Of a DNA stretch of 13,852 nt, positions 1-7,518 are shown in pieces. Origin of the DNA: Spirochaeta sp. (lineage in GTDB: Bacteria; Spirochaetota; Spirochaetia; DSM-2461); NCBI GenBank assembly GCA_030635565.1, contig DAOVYP010000023.1, positions 1 through 13,852 of the forward strand, given 5' to 3'. The notes under the pieces are model-generated. The model was not told where the DNA came from. It saw only the letters and a program-made list of their open reading frames with translations, and did no database searches. Both the position numbers and the translations under genes were made by a program. Every line of letters starts with the position of its first letter. Within the stretch, counting starts at the first letter, position 1.

Positions 1-2121
1 GAAAGCCTCAGGAAAGAGATTTCCGACCGTTTTTACGATGAAATCATCTCCGGCCGCTTCATTCCCGCGGGTCGGATCCTGGCCAATGCAAGACCGACGA
101 GCCCGATGAAGAACTATAACAACTGCTTCACCATCGATGTGGAGGATTCTCTGGAAGCGATTTATGAATCACTCAGAGAGGATGCCGTCATCAGCAAGAT
201 GGGCGGAGGAGTCGGTTTCGACATCTCAAAGCTGCGTCCCAAGGGTGATACCCTCTCCCGGGGTGGAGAATCCTCCGGTGTGGTGAGTTTCCTGAGGATT
301 TTCGATCAGAGCGCTAAAACAATCATGACCGGCGGCCAGCGCCGGAGTGCCCACATCGCACTATTGGATATCTCTCATCCCGATATTGAAGAGTTCATTA
401 CCGTCAAACAGGGCGATAAGAACAAGGAACTCACTCAGTTCAATATTTCGGTGAAAATCACCGACGAATTCGTATCGGCCGTCGAGAAAGACGGTGATTT
501 CGATCTTTCTTTCGGCGGTAAGGTGTACAGGACCCTTCGAGCCCGGGATCTTTACGACAAGCTTGCAAAGAACGCCTACATTCATAACGAGCCGGGGATT
601 TTCAACGCGGATTCGGTTCAGCGTTACAACAACGGTTACTGGGCCTTCAAGATGGATCGGGTGAATCCCTGCGGGGAACTGGTGATGCCTCCCTATTCAC
701 TGTGCTGCCTGGCGGCCATGAACCTCTCGGCCTTCGTCACGGAGCCCTACACCGATAGTGCCCGTTTTGACTTTGATGGCTTTTCAGATTCAGTGGCAAC
801 GGGAATCCGCTTCCTGGACAATGTATTGGAAGTTACCGACTACCCCCTGGACAAGATTGAAACATTTTCAAAGCAATGGCGTCGGGTAGGATTGGGATTC
901 ACGGCTTTGGGGACCGCCATGAGCATGCTGGGAATCACCTACGGGTCGGACGAGTCCATCACTTTCGCATCGGACATGTCCCGTACGCTCAGGGACGCCA
1001 GTTACCGTGCCTCTTCCGCACTGGCCGCCGAGAAGGGTGCATTCCCTGCTTTTGACTCGGAAAAAATTCTCGATGCCGAGTTTGTCCGGAAACTGCCTGA
1101 TGATATTCGTCGGGAAATCAGGGAACATGGTCTCCGAAATATTCAGATGAATACAGTAGCCCCAACAGGAACCATCAGTCTCTCTGTCGGTCAGAACTGT
1201 TCCAGCGGGATCGAGCCGGCTTTTGCCCTGCAGTACGACAGGAGCATCCGGACCGGCAGGGGCGATGACGTGAAAACCGAAACGGTTTACGATTCAGCCT
1301 GGCTGGCCTGGAAAGATACCACTGGTGAAGAGAAAGCCCCGGACTGGATGGTAACTGCCGCGGACATCGATCCCTACCGTTCCATAGATCTGCAGGCCGC
1401 GGTTCAGGAAAACGTCGACCACAGTATTTCCAAAACACTGAACCTGCCCCCGGGCACCACTTTCGATCAGTACAAAGATCTTTTCCTTTATGCCTACCGG
1501 AAAGGACTCAAGGGTTTCACCACATTCAATCCCGAAGGCAGCATGAAGGGCATACTCGAATATTCGGAAAAGACCGAGGGCGAAACCATATCCCGGGATG
1601 CCGCTCCCTCCCGGCCTGTGGAACTGCCCTGTGACATCCACCGGGTCAAGGTGAAGGGGAAGCAATACATCGTTATTACCGGTCATTACAACGGCAGCCT
1701 CTATGAGGTGTTCTGGATCGATGTACCCGATGATCAGGAGGTTCGCATCAACGGTTACACGAAAGGCATAGTCCGGAAGATGGAAAAAGGCCGATACGAC
1801 CTGGTGATGGGTGACAAGAATCCCCGGTTGGTTCTGGAGGATTTCACATCGGTTTATGACACTCCCAATGCATCACTGGCCCGCTTCGTTTCCATGGCCC
1901 TCCGCCACGGCACCCCCCTGCAGTTCATTATCAAGCAGCTGCAGAAAGATACACATTTCACTGACTTCGAACGTGTGGTCGGACGTGTCCTGAAAACCTA
2001 TCTGCAGGACGGTGAAGAAGTGATTGCCGGTGAGAAGCGCTGTCCCGAGTGCGAGACCGGACTGGTGTTCCGGGAGGGATGCGCGACATGCCCGGCTTGC
2101 GGCTGGAGTAAATGTAAATAG
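1..2121 (+). CDS. nrdJ: Class II (adenosylcobalamin-dependent) ribonucleotide reductase, 5'-truncated by window edge
   Basis: This enzyme reduces ribonucleotides to deoxyribonucleotides in the cytosol, using a coenzyme B12 radical. The frame is open from base 1 with no start, so the gene begins left of the window; 706 codons are visible. Counting from base 1, the family motifs appear in order: FIPAGRILANA near residue 21, YNNCF with redox Cys42, GGGVGFDISKLRP near 68, NPCGE with the radical-bearing Cys224, SLCCLAAMNLS with the partner cysteine at 235 or 236, and PTGT at 388-391. NPCGE is typical of class II enzymes. The C-terminal part carries a zinc-ribbon-like set of cysteines (681, 684, 694, 697, 700, 705), a tail found in many NrdJ proteins. 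Only the extreme N-terminus appears to be missing. The gene converges on the next one with a 20-bp gap and no obvious T-tailed terminator. Confidence 0.95.
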   Translation, partial: ESLRKEISDRFYDEIISGRFIPAGRILANARPTSPMKNYNNCFTIDVEDSLEAIYESLREDAVISKMGGGVGFDISKLRPKGDTLSRGGESSGVVSFLRIFDQSAKTIMTGGQRRSAHIALLDISHPDIEEFITVKQGDKNKELTQFNISVKITDEFVSAVEKDGDFDLSFGGKVYRTLRARDLYDKLAKNAYIHNEPGIFNADSVQRYNNGYWAFKMDRVNPCGELVMPPYSLCCLAAMNLSAFVTEPYTDSARFDFDGFSDSVATGIRFLDNVLEVTDYPLDKIETFSKQWRRVGLGFTALGTAMSMLGITYGSDESITFASDMSRTLRDASYRASSALAAEKGAFPAFDSEKILDAEFVRKLPDDIRREIREHGLRNIQMNTVAPTGTISLSVGQNCSSGIEPAFALQYDRSIRTGRGDDVKTETVYDSAWLAWKDTTGEEKAPDWMVTAADIDPYRSIDLQAAVQENVDHSISKTLNLPPGTTFDQYKDLFLYAYRKGLKGFTTFNPEGSMKGILEYSEKTEGETISRDAAPSRPVELPCDIHRVKVKGKQYIVITGHYNGSLYEVFWIDVPDDQEVRINGYTKGIVRKMEKGRYDLVMGDKNPRLVLEDFTSVYDTPNASLARFVSMALRHGTPLQFIIKQLQKDTHFTDFERVVGRVLKTYLQDGEEVIAGEKRCPECETGLVFREGCATCPACGWSKCK

Positions 2122-2141
2122 GCCGAACCTCTAGAGCCTCT

Positions 2142-2783
2142 CTAATCCAGATGGTCCAGTGTCACATAAACATCGACGCTCTCTACATCCACGTCATAGA
2201 AGGAGTACGTATCCTGTTCTTCGTCTTCAAGGCGAACATCGAACATGCTGTGGGGAAAGTTCTTCAGGTTTACCGAGAATGTTTCACCGTCCATGAGATA
2301 GCTGTCTCCCAGCAGATCAGGTCCCCAACTCTTGCTTTTTTGCCGGATATACAGGTAGTACATAGTGAATCCGGTGGTATTCGTGATATAAACATAACCG
2401 TCGAAGTCGCCTCCCGGTCCGTTAACGGTGACCTCTCCTGAATAAACCCCGCCGCTGTCATCCAGATTTGCCAGGGAAACGATGATATCTTCCTGTTCGA
2501 TATCCACGTCATAGAAGCTGTATGTATCCCCTTCCTCGTCTTTCATCATGATGTCGAACACCGATGTCGGATGGCCCGACAGATAAACCCTGTAGGTATC
2601 ACCGTCATTGAGATAGTCGCCACCGAGCATATTGTCGCCCCAGTAATCATCGCTTTCATGACTGACGAAAACGTAGTAAATCGTGAAACCGGTTTCGTTT
2701 GTGATGTCCACGTATCCGTCAAACGCGAACAGAGCCGATGTCAGTAATAGAAATGCTGCCAATACGAATCCAAATCGTTTCAT
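2142..2783 (-). CDS. Small exported protein of two tandem homologous domains, function unknown
   Basis: The 213-residue protein starts with a typical signal peptide (MKRF, a hydrophobic run to about residue 20, then cleavage near ALFA-FDG). The mature part is one domain of about 86 residues present twice, at residues 22-108 and 128-213, joined by a Gly-rich linker. Each copy has DGYV-ITN-TGFT-YY, then WG..LLG or WGDNMLG, a DG.T(Y/F) segment, FD, and ends in DTYSFYDVD followed by a short strand. The pattern suggests a small beta-rich domain with acidic loops, perhaps metal binding, but this is inference. The ATG at 2783 has a good ribosome-binding site (AAAGGA, about 7 nt upstream). The gene lies 48 bp downstream of murD on the same strand and may share its transcript. 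No catalytic motif is visible. A periplasmic or surface location is likely. Confidence 0.85.
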   Translation of the reverse strand: MKRFGFVLAAFLLLTSALFAFDGYVDITNETGFTIYYVFVSHESDDYWGDNMLGGDYLNDGDTYRVYLSGHPTSVFDIMMKDEEGDTYSFYDVDIEQEDIIVSLANLDDSGGVYSGEVTVNGPGGDFDGYVYITNTTGFTMYYLYIRQKSKSWGPDLLGDSYLMDGETFSVNLKNFPHSMFDVRLEDEEQDTYSFYDVDVESVDVYVTLDHLD

Positions 2784-2831
2784 TTCAACATCCTTTGTAT
2801 GAATCTAGAGCCGTTTGTTCAGGATTTCAAG

Positions 2832-4220
2832 TTAATTTACCAGGGATCTGCAAGCGGCTTTGAAAACATCACCGCGCTCGAACTCATGTCGGAACATTCC
2901 GAAGCTCGTAGCCCCCGGCGAGAGCAGAACCGCATCACCCGGTACCGCTATCCGGTTTGCAGCGGCGACGGCGGCTTCCATACTGTCATACGGGCCGTCG
3001 ACTTCCACACCTGATGAGCGGAGCCTCGGCAGCCAGGTATCGGTGGCGCTGCCTTTCAGCATGATGATGCGTTTTGGAATCACTGCTGCCGTATCGAAGG
3101 GAGCGAAGTCCAGTTCTTTGTCCGTACCGCCTGCTATGAGGACCACCGGCCGGTTCATGGCGTTCACCCCCGCGGCTGCGGCTTCCGGAATGGTGGCGGT
3201 GGTATCGTCGTAATATTTAATATCTGCCGCGTCGAGGAACATTTCCATCCGGTATGGTACTCCGGGAAAATCCGAAGCGGCATCCAGTATCATGTCGGAG
3301 CCGCATCCCCAGAGCTTTGCCATCGTTGACGCGAACAGTAGATTCATACGGAACGGTTCGCCGGGAACCCTGAGCACTTCAGGAAGTATCTGTTCTCTGT
3401 CCGAACCGGAATCCGATCCGGAGATGAACCAGCCCCGGTTTTTTTCATCCAGATATGCACCCCTGAAGTCTGTTCTTTCAGGGCTGCTGCTTCTTATCAG
3501 GAAGCTTGTCCCATGCGATTTTTTCGACCACTTTCCGCCATATCCGTCATCCGGAAAGACGGAATAATCATCAGGCTTCAGATTTTCGAATATAATGGTT
3601 TTATCCGCTTCGTATTCATCGAAGGAGTCATATCGATTCTGATGATCGTGCATCAGATTGGTGATACAGGCGATTCGGGGATGGAGGATATCCCGGCCTC
3701 GAAGATCCGCCAGCTGCCAGGAGGAGAGTTCCAGGATTACCGGATCGCCGGATTTGAGTTCATGGACGAAGGAGAGGGGACTGACCGTGATGTTACCGCC
3801 CAGATGTGCACCGGGATGCTTCCGCCGCAGGATATGATGCAGAGCCGTTACGGCTGTGGATTTGCCCTTGCTTCCCGTTACGGCCAGAAGGGGAGAAGCA
3901 GATGCCTTCAGGAACAGTGATATGTCGGTTTCGATATTGTTCCTGCCGGCGATCCACGGTGAATCCGACGGGACGGCGGGGTTTTTAACGATAATGTCGG
4001 CCGAATCGAAATCCTCTTTCCTGTGCCCCCCGAGAACGTATTGAATTCCCAGTCCTTCCAGTGCGGTGATTGACGGTTCCAGGTCGGCATCACTGCGCAG
4101 ATCCGTACATGTTATTCTGGCTCCCTGTCCTGCCAGATACCGAGCGGTTTCCACACCGCCTCCGTGAAGCCCGAGGCCCATGATGAGAACCTTAAGTCCT
4201 TTTATTTCAGTCTGTTCCAT
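2832..4220 (-). CDS. murD: UDP-N-acetylmuramoylalanine--D-glutamate ligase (MurD)
   Basis: MurD adds D-glutamate to UDP-MurNAc-L-Ala in cytosolic peptidoglycan precursor synthesis, using ATP. From the ATG at 4220 the product is 462 residues, the usual length. The N-terminal Rossmann-like motif VLIMGLGLHGGG is at 11-22, the ATP P-loop TGSKGKST at 115-122, the family signature ELSSWQL at 164-170, and NLMHDHQNRYD near 188-198. Lys207 in YEADKTIIFEN matches the carbamylated lysine of the family. YYDDTTATIPEA near 336-347, the LIAGGTDKELDF stretch and the C-terminal SPGATSFGMFRHEFERG complete the pattern. Several differ from the E. coli wording (for example DDTTAT for NDSKAT), as is common in distant bacteria. 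An in-frame TTG at 4262 would add 14 residues; I prefer the ATG because that TTG lies inside a good -35 box. Upstream sequence has no strong ribosome-binding site. Confidence 0.93.
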   Translation of the reverse strand: MEQTEIKGLKVLIMGLGLHGGGVETARYLAGQGARITCTDLRSDADLEPSITALEGLGIQYVLGGHRKEDFDSADIIVKNPAVPSDSPWIAGRNNIETDISLFLKASASPLLAVTGSKGKSTAVTALHHILRRKHPGAHLGGNITVSPLSFVHELKSGDPVILELSSWQLADLRGRDILHPRIACITNLMHDHQNRYDSFDEYEADKTIIFENLKPDDYSVFPDDGYGGKWSKKSHGTSFLIRSSSPERTDFRGAYLDEKNRGWFISGSDSGSDREQILPEVLRVPGEPFRMNLLFASTMAKLWGCGSDMILDAASDFPGVPYRMEMFLDAADIKYYDDTTATIPEAAAAGVNAMNRPVVLIAGGTDKELDFAPFDTAAVIPKRIIMLKGSATDTWLPRLRSSGVEVDGPYDSMEAAVAAANRIAVPGDAVLLSPGATSFGMFRHEFERGDVFKAACRSLVN

Positions 4221-4232
4221 TACTTCGAATCC

Positions 4233-4262
4233 ACTATAGGGAGTGCGGGTTCCATTTGGCAA
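4233..4262 (-). promoter_or_regulatory. Predicted sigma70-type promoter for murD
   Basis: On the minus strand TTGCCA (4262-4257) and TATAGT (4238-4233) are separated by 18 bases, each one mismatch from the consensus -35 and -10. Transcription would start near 4226, only about six bases before the murD ATG, so the message would be nearly leaderless. This agrees with the lack of a clear ribosome-binding site at murD. Prediction by eye only. Confidence 0.4.
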
Positions 4263-4291
4263 GCACCGGGTGGAGGGGTAGAATAAGGGAT

Positions 4292-5230
4292 ATGAAGTCT
4301 TTCATACCGCTGATCGCCGTGTTGTTTCTGGCTTTTTCGGTTTTACCGCTGTACTCACAAACCGATGCGGTGATTTCTTATACCGAGGGAAGAGGTTTCC
4401 AGGTTGTCAGGGACGGTCAATCGAAATCTTATGACATCGCAGCCGATGATGTTATCGGGCTGCCTCTTCAGGCGGACGACATGATTCTGACGGATGACGG
4501 AAGTTTTGTGGAAATCCTGTTGAACAACAGTACCGTCGTCAAGCTGGCGGAGAACACCACATCTACCATCACATCCCTGGATGGCAGCGGCGGGGGAGTC
4601 TTCAGGGTAACCTACGGGCGGATCCGTGTGAAGCTTGCCTTTCTCTTCGGCGGATCAAGACTCTGGATTACCGGACATGATACCGTTGCCGGTGTCCGGA
4701 GTACCGACTTCGGTTATGATCTGTTTTACGATCTTGCGGATGAAGCCGGAGAGCGTCAAACGTCTGTGTACTGTTTTGACGGGGAAGTCGATGTACTGCA
4801 GTACGATAAGGAAACCGTCAGCAAGATTGATCTTATGGAGATAGATCCCTTTATTCTCCGGGCCGGGAAAATGGTGAAAACCAGATCATCCGATCCGGAT
4901 AAAAAACTTAAATCGAAGAACATAGATGACGAAATCAGGGCGTATTGGAATGCCTATCCCATTATGACATCTCTTGGAGGGGAGAATCTGGAGGTTTCAG
5001 AGAATCTGAACCTTAATTCATCCCTTGATACGCAAAAGGGAACATACGAAACCGGCGGTCGGATTGTCTTCGCCATGGGAGTCGGCATGATGACTATCGG
5101 CGGGCTGCTGAAAGCCTTTCTCCCGGACAATACGACTGCGAACAACCTGGCGATTGGAATGCTGGCAATGGGAGGCGCTTCCATCGCAGCCGGTGGCGGG
5201 ATGATGCTCTATTCGATCAGTCTTCCGTAA
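4292..5230 (+). CDS. FecR-domain exported protein with C-terminal membrane hairpin
   Basis: From the ATG at 4292 the protein has 312 residues. GGAGGGG at 4272-4278 could serve as ribosome-binding site, though its spacing is long. An alternative TTG at 4256 only adds a polar stretch before the signal peptide. Residues 1-22 form a signal peptide ending YSQ. Residues about 25-170 match the FecR domain pattern: ILTDDGSFVEILL, STVVKLAENT, F-V-YGRIRVKL near 104-115, then LWITGHDTVAGVRSTDFGY near 124-142 and a final strand. FecR domains in exported proteins occur in many envelope proteins outside iron signalling. Two hydrophobic, Gly/Met-rich segments at about 257-277 and 284-308 form a probable membrane hairpin. 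Nothing nearby suggests a sigma factor or TonB receptor, so a classical FecIR role is unlikely. It is divergent from murD. Its stop overlaps the opposing gene end by 14 bp. Confidence 0.82.
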   Translation: MKSFIPLIAVLFLAFSVLPLYSQTDAVISYTEGRGFQVVRDGQSKSYDIAADDVIGLPLQADDMILTDDGSFVEILLNNSTVVKLAENTTSTITSLDGSGGGVFRVTYGRIRVKLAFLFGGSRLWITGHDTVAGVRSTDFGYDLFYDLADEAGERQTSVYCFDGEVDVLQYDKETVSKIDLMEIDPFILRAGKMVKTRSSDPDKKLKSKNIDDEIRAYWNAYPIMTSLGGENLEVSENLNLNSSLDTQKGTYETGGRIVFAMGVGMMTIGGLLKAFLPDNTTANNLAIGMLAMGGASIAAGGGMMLYSISLP

Positions 5231-6587
5231 TCCTGCTGATTGCACTGATTTCCCAGGATTTCTTCGCCTTGGTGAAGCTCAGGGTATCTGTACGGGATAC
5301 GGACCATGCGGTGATTCCGCCTTCGCTGCCTCCCCCGGGGGGAGTCCAGATCTGATAGCGGGCCTCGATTCGGCCGTCTGCGAGTTCTTTTAGTTCGAGA
5401 TCGGTTATGCCCCATGGCCAGACACCTGCAGGCAGTTCAGGTTTTTCGTCCCTGATCCAGTCTGAAGCCCTGGGCGGATCGCCAAGTCCCTCATATCCCT
5501 GTCGGACCTTGGTGGTGACATAGACGGTATCGATGAGCCGAATGTCGTCTTTACCTGTTTTCTTCGCAAGGCAGTCATTCATGGTTGCAGAGTCCATGGC
5601 ATCTATGGCCCCGTAGTAGGTTTCGGCGACCTGCATTGGCGTCATACCGGCGGTTACCGGTGTTTCCAGGGCCTTGCGGATTGGAGCGGACACTAATGCC
5701 AGAACCGTACCTGTCACTGCGATGGCGGTAAAGAGTTTCCATCCGGATTTTCTGAACCAGCGGCGTGTACTCAGTTCTCTTTCAATTGTCCCGGCTCTCC
5801 GGGCGGCTCGTGCTTTACGTTCCGAAATTTCCACGTCCGTCAGATCGGAGACGATACCCTGGCGTCGCCAGAGGTCAATCAGACCTTCCCAATCCTCAAG
5901 AGTCGGTATCTCATCTTCAGTCCCGATGAGAGCCTTGCGTATCAGGGCGGCCGCGGCTTCATCAACACCGGGTGTCAGGGAATCCAGAGGGGGCAGGGCA
6001 CCCCTGCGAATTCGTTCCCTGCGGGCTTCACCGGTTTCATCGGCAAAGGGATCCACGTCGGTTAATGACCGCCAGGCCAGGACACCCAGGGTGAAAGACC
6101 ATGCGGCTTCCCCTTGAAGGTCGGGGTGAACCCACTGCTCCCGGGCCAGCGACGTTTCGTTATCCGGGTTCAATTCCAGGACCCATGCAGCCAGTTTGGG
6201 TGGATAGATAAGGACGCCGCCGTCGGGCAGCCAACGGATCGCCCTGCTGTAAAGTCCTTTCAGGGGATACCCGGCGGCTCTGATGGCTCTGACGGCGGGC
6301 AGCAGGCGGCTGATCATTTTCAGATCGACAGGTACATCATCGAAAGGCCGGCTGTTTTCCAGCCAGGGACCGACAGCAACCATATCGCCTTCATACTCGA
6401 TGAATTTCTCAATTGGCCAGGATGTCGTTGTTCCGGATGCATCTATAATGATTCCCTCGGAATTTCTGATTGAAACAGTATCGGCACTGCTGAATCTTCT
6501 GGTGTTGATACCGGTTGGAAAACCCAGTCTGAGTCCGTCGGACGTCTCGCATTCAAGGGCTCCCTCATCGATCCTGTTGATTGTCAT
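5217..6587 (-). CDS. Degenerate protein-kinase-like (pseudokinase) membrane protein with extracytoplasmic NTF2-like domain
   Basis: The ATG at 6587 has a strong ribosome-binding site (AGGAGA, 7-8 nt upstream), giving 456 residues; a longer open frame to 6716 lacks support. Residues about 60-240 resemble the C-lobe of a Ser/Thr kinase. FIEYEGDMVAVGPW (62-75) sits where the hinge would be. GYPLKGLYSRAIRWLPDG (106-123) and GVLIYPPKLA (124-133) lie where the catalytic loop and DFG are expected. REQWVHPDL (149-157) is in the APE position, followed by WSFTLGVLAWRSLTDVDPF (163-181), which mimics the DVWSLGV-ELLTG-PPF segment. No glycine loop, HRD or DFG is present, so catalysis is unlikely. A basic stretch precedes one membrane helix (283-303). 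Residues about 315-455 look like an NTF2-like domain (MTPMQVAETYYGAIDAMD), probably outside the membrane. The start overlaps the end of the regulator gene by 23 bp, implying coupled translation. The kinase assignment is pattern-based inference. Confidence 0.75.
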   Translation of the reverse strand: MTINRIDEGALECETSDGLRLGFPTGINTRRFSSADTVSIRNSEGIIIDASGTTTSWPIEKFIEYEGDMVAVGPWLENSRPFDDVPVDLKMISRLLPAVRAIRAAGYPLKGLYSRAIRWLPDGGVLIYPPKLAAWVLELNPDNETSLAREQWVHPDLQGEAAWSFTLGVLAWRSLTDVDPFADETGEARRERIRRGALPPLDSLTPGVDEAAAALIRKALIGTEDEIPTLEDWEGLIDLWRRQGIVSDLTDVEISERKARAARRAGTIERELSTRRWFRKSGWKLFTAIAVTGTVLALVSAPIRKALETPVTAGMTPMQVAETYYGAIDAMDSATMNDCLAKKTGKDDIRLIDTVYVTTKVRQGYEGLGDPPRASDWIRDEKPELPAGVWPWGITDLELKELADGRIEARYQIWTPPGGGSEGGITAWSVSRTDTLSFTKAKKSWEISAISRITED

Positions 6588-7437
6588 AGTGAGTTTCTCC
6601 TGTCGGCGCCTGCCGATGGTACTGTTCGTTACGATACATCGACGGAGCCGATCCGGTGTAGTGCTTGAAGACACGGCTGAAGTGATATTCACTGTAGAAA
6701 TTGAGCCGGTCGGCAATTTCGTATATCGCCAGGGGGGTGTCTGTCAGCAGGGCCGCCGCCGCTTCAACCTTCAGTCTGGTATAATATTTCATCGGGGTGA
6801 TGTTCAGTTTCTTGCGGAAGAGGCGGATCATGTAGGATTCCGTAATTCCCAGTCTCTCCGCAACTTCCGGCAGCCTGAGCCGGTCGAAAACCTTGTCCTG
6901 CATCATGTCCAGGGCCTTTTCCAGATGGATGTTGCCCGGTTCACCAACGGGTATGTCGCCGTCGCCGATGAGATAGAGAAAGGAGATGAACTGGTACAGG
7001 GCCGCCTGCCGTCTCACCGAGGATGCGGAACGGCTGCGCTCTTTGAGTTCTTCGAAGAAAAACCTGTAATTGAAGCCGATGTTTTGAGGCGGTTTTGATG
7101 TCGTTCTGTAAAGAATTGCCTCCAGTTCGCCGGCTTCGGATGTTTCTTCAATGGTGAATAAAACCGCATAGTAAGAAATCGGGTTGTCGGTTTTCCGGGC
7201 TACAATGGCATGGGGAATGCGTGGGGGGCAGATAAACATGGATCCGGGCTGCACGGTGTGCAGCGTTCCTCCGACACGGAAATGCCCTTCGCCTCCGATG
7301 AAGTAGTGCAATTCGAACTGTCTGGCCCGATGGCTGTGATGCCGTGTATGCCATTTTATGTCTTCGGCGTTCTTCAGTTGGTATACGAATACGATATCCT
7401 GGAGCTGAATGAGCATCTTAAGGTCAATTTTATGCAT
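6565..7437 (-). CDS. AraC-family transcriptional regulator, probable xylose-operon regulator
   Basis: From the ATG at 7437 the protein is 290 residues, the usual AraC-family length; an in-frame extension to 7554 would run across the xylB start and is unlikely. The N-terminal half has a cupin-like sensor fold (residues about 27-79: H-ARQFELHYFIGGEGHF, then VQPGSMFICPPRIPHAI). The C-terminal half has the two helix-turn-helix motifs, LRLPEVAERLGITESYMIRL (about 188-207) and IYEIADRLNFYSEYHFSRVF (about 238-257), followed by TGSAPSMYR, a clear version of the family's closing signature (G-sP-YR). It is transcribed divergently from xylB with 81 bp between them, the classic arrangement of a local regulator. 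D-xylose or xylulose as the effector is inference from position. The ribosome-binding site is weak. The last 23 bp overlap the next gene on the same strand. Confidence 0.88.
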   Translation of the reverse strand: MHKIDLKMLIQLQDIVFVYQLKNAEDIKWHTRHHSHRARQFELHYFIGGEGHFRVGGTLHTVQPGSMFICPPRIPHAIVARKTDNPISYYAVLFTIEETSEAGELEAILYRTTSKPPQNIGFNYRFFFEELKERSRSASSVRRQAALYQFISFLYLIGDGDIPVGEPGNIHLEKALDMMQDKVFDRLRLPEVAERLGITESYMIRLFRKKLNITPMKYYTRLKVEAAAALLTDTPLAIYEIADRLNFYSEYHFSRVFKHYTGSAPSMYRNEQYHRQAPTGETHYDNQQDR

Positions 7438-7518
7438 CAAAATCACTTTCTGTCCATTACCTCTCTCTGATTCGAATATTATGCTGTTATTCCAACCCTC
7501 AAGAATGGAGACAATCCG
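7438..7518. promoter_or_regulatory. Shared divergent control region of the AraC-type regulator and xylBA
   Basis: These 81 bp must hold the promoters of both the regulator (-) and xylB (+). On the plus strand TATTAT at 7477-7482 is a plausible -10 with no good -35, as expected for an activator-dependent promoter. On the minus strand TTGAGG and TAATAT lie 15 bases apart, slightly short. A small palindrome GAATA-N9-TATTC (7474-7492) overlaps both and could be an operator. The xylB ribosome-binding site GGAG is at 7507-7510. The exact sites are guesses. Confidence 0.45.

Noticed and set aside
4221..4262. N-terminal extension of MurD from TTG 4262
   Set aside because: The TTG is part of a good -35 box, and the ATG at 4220 places the Rossmann motif at the usual distance from the N-terminus.
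6283..7098. 271-codon plus-strand open frame opposite the pseudokinase and regulator genes
   Set aside because: It crosses two well-supported minus-strand genes and shows no domain pattern; an antisense shadow.
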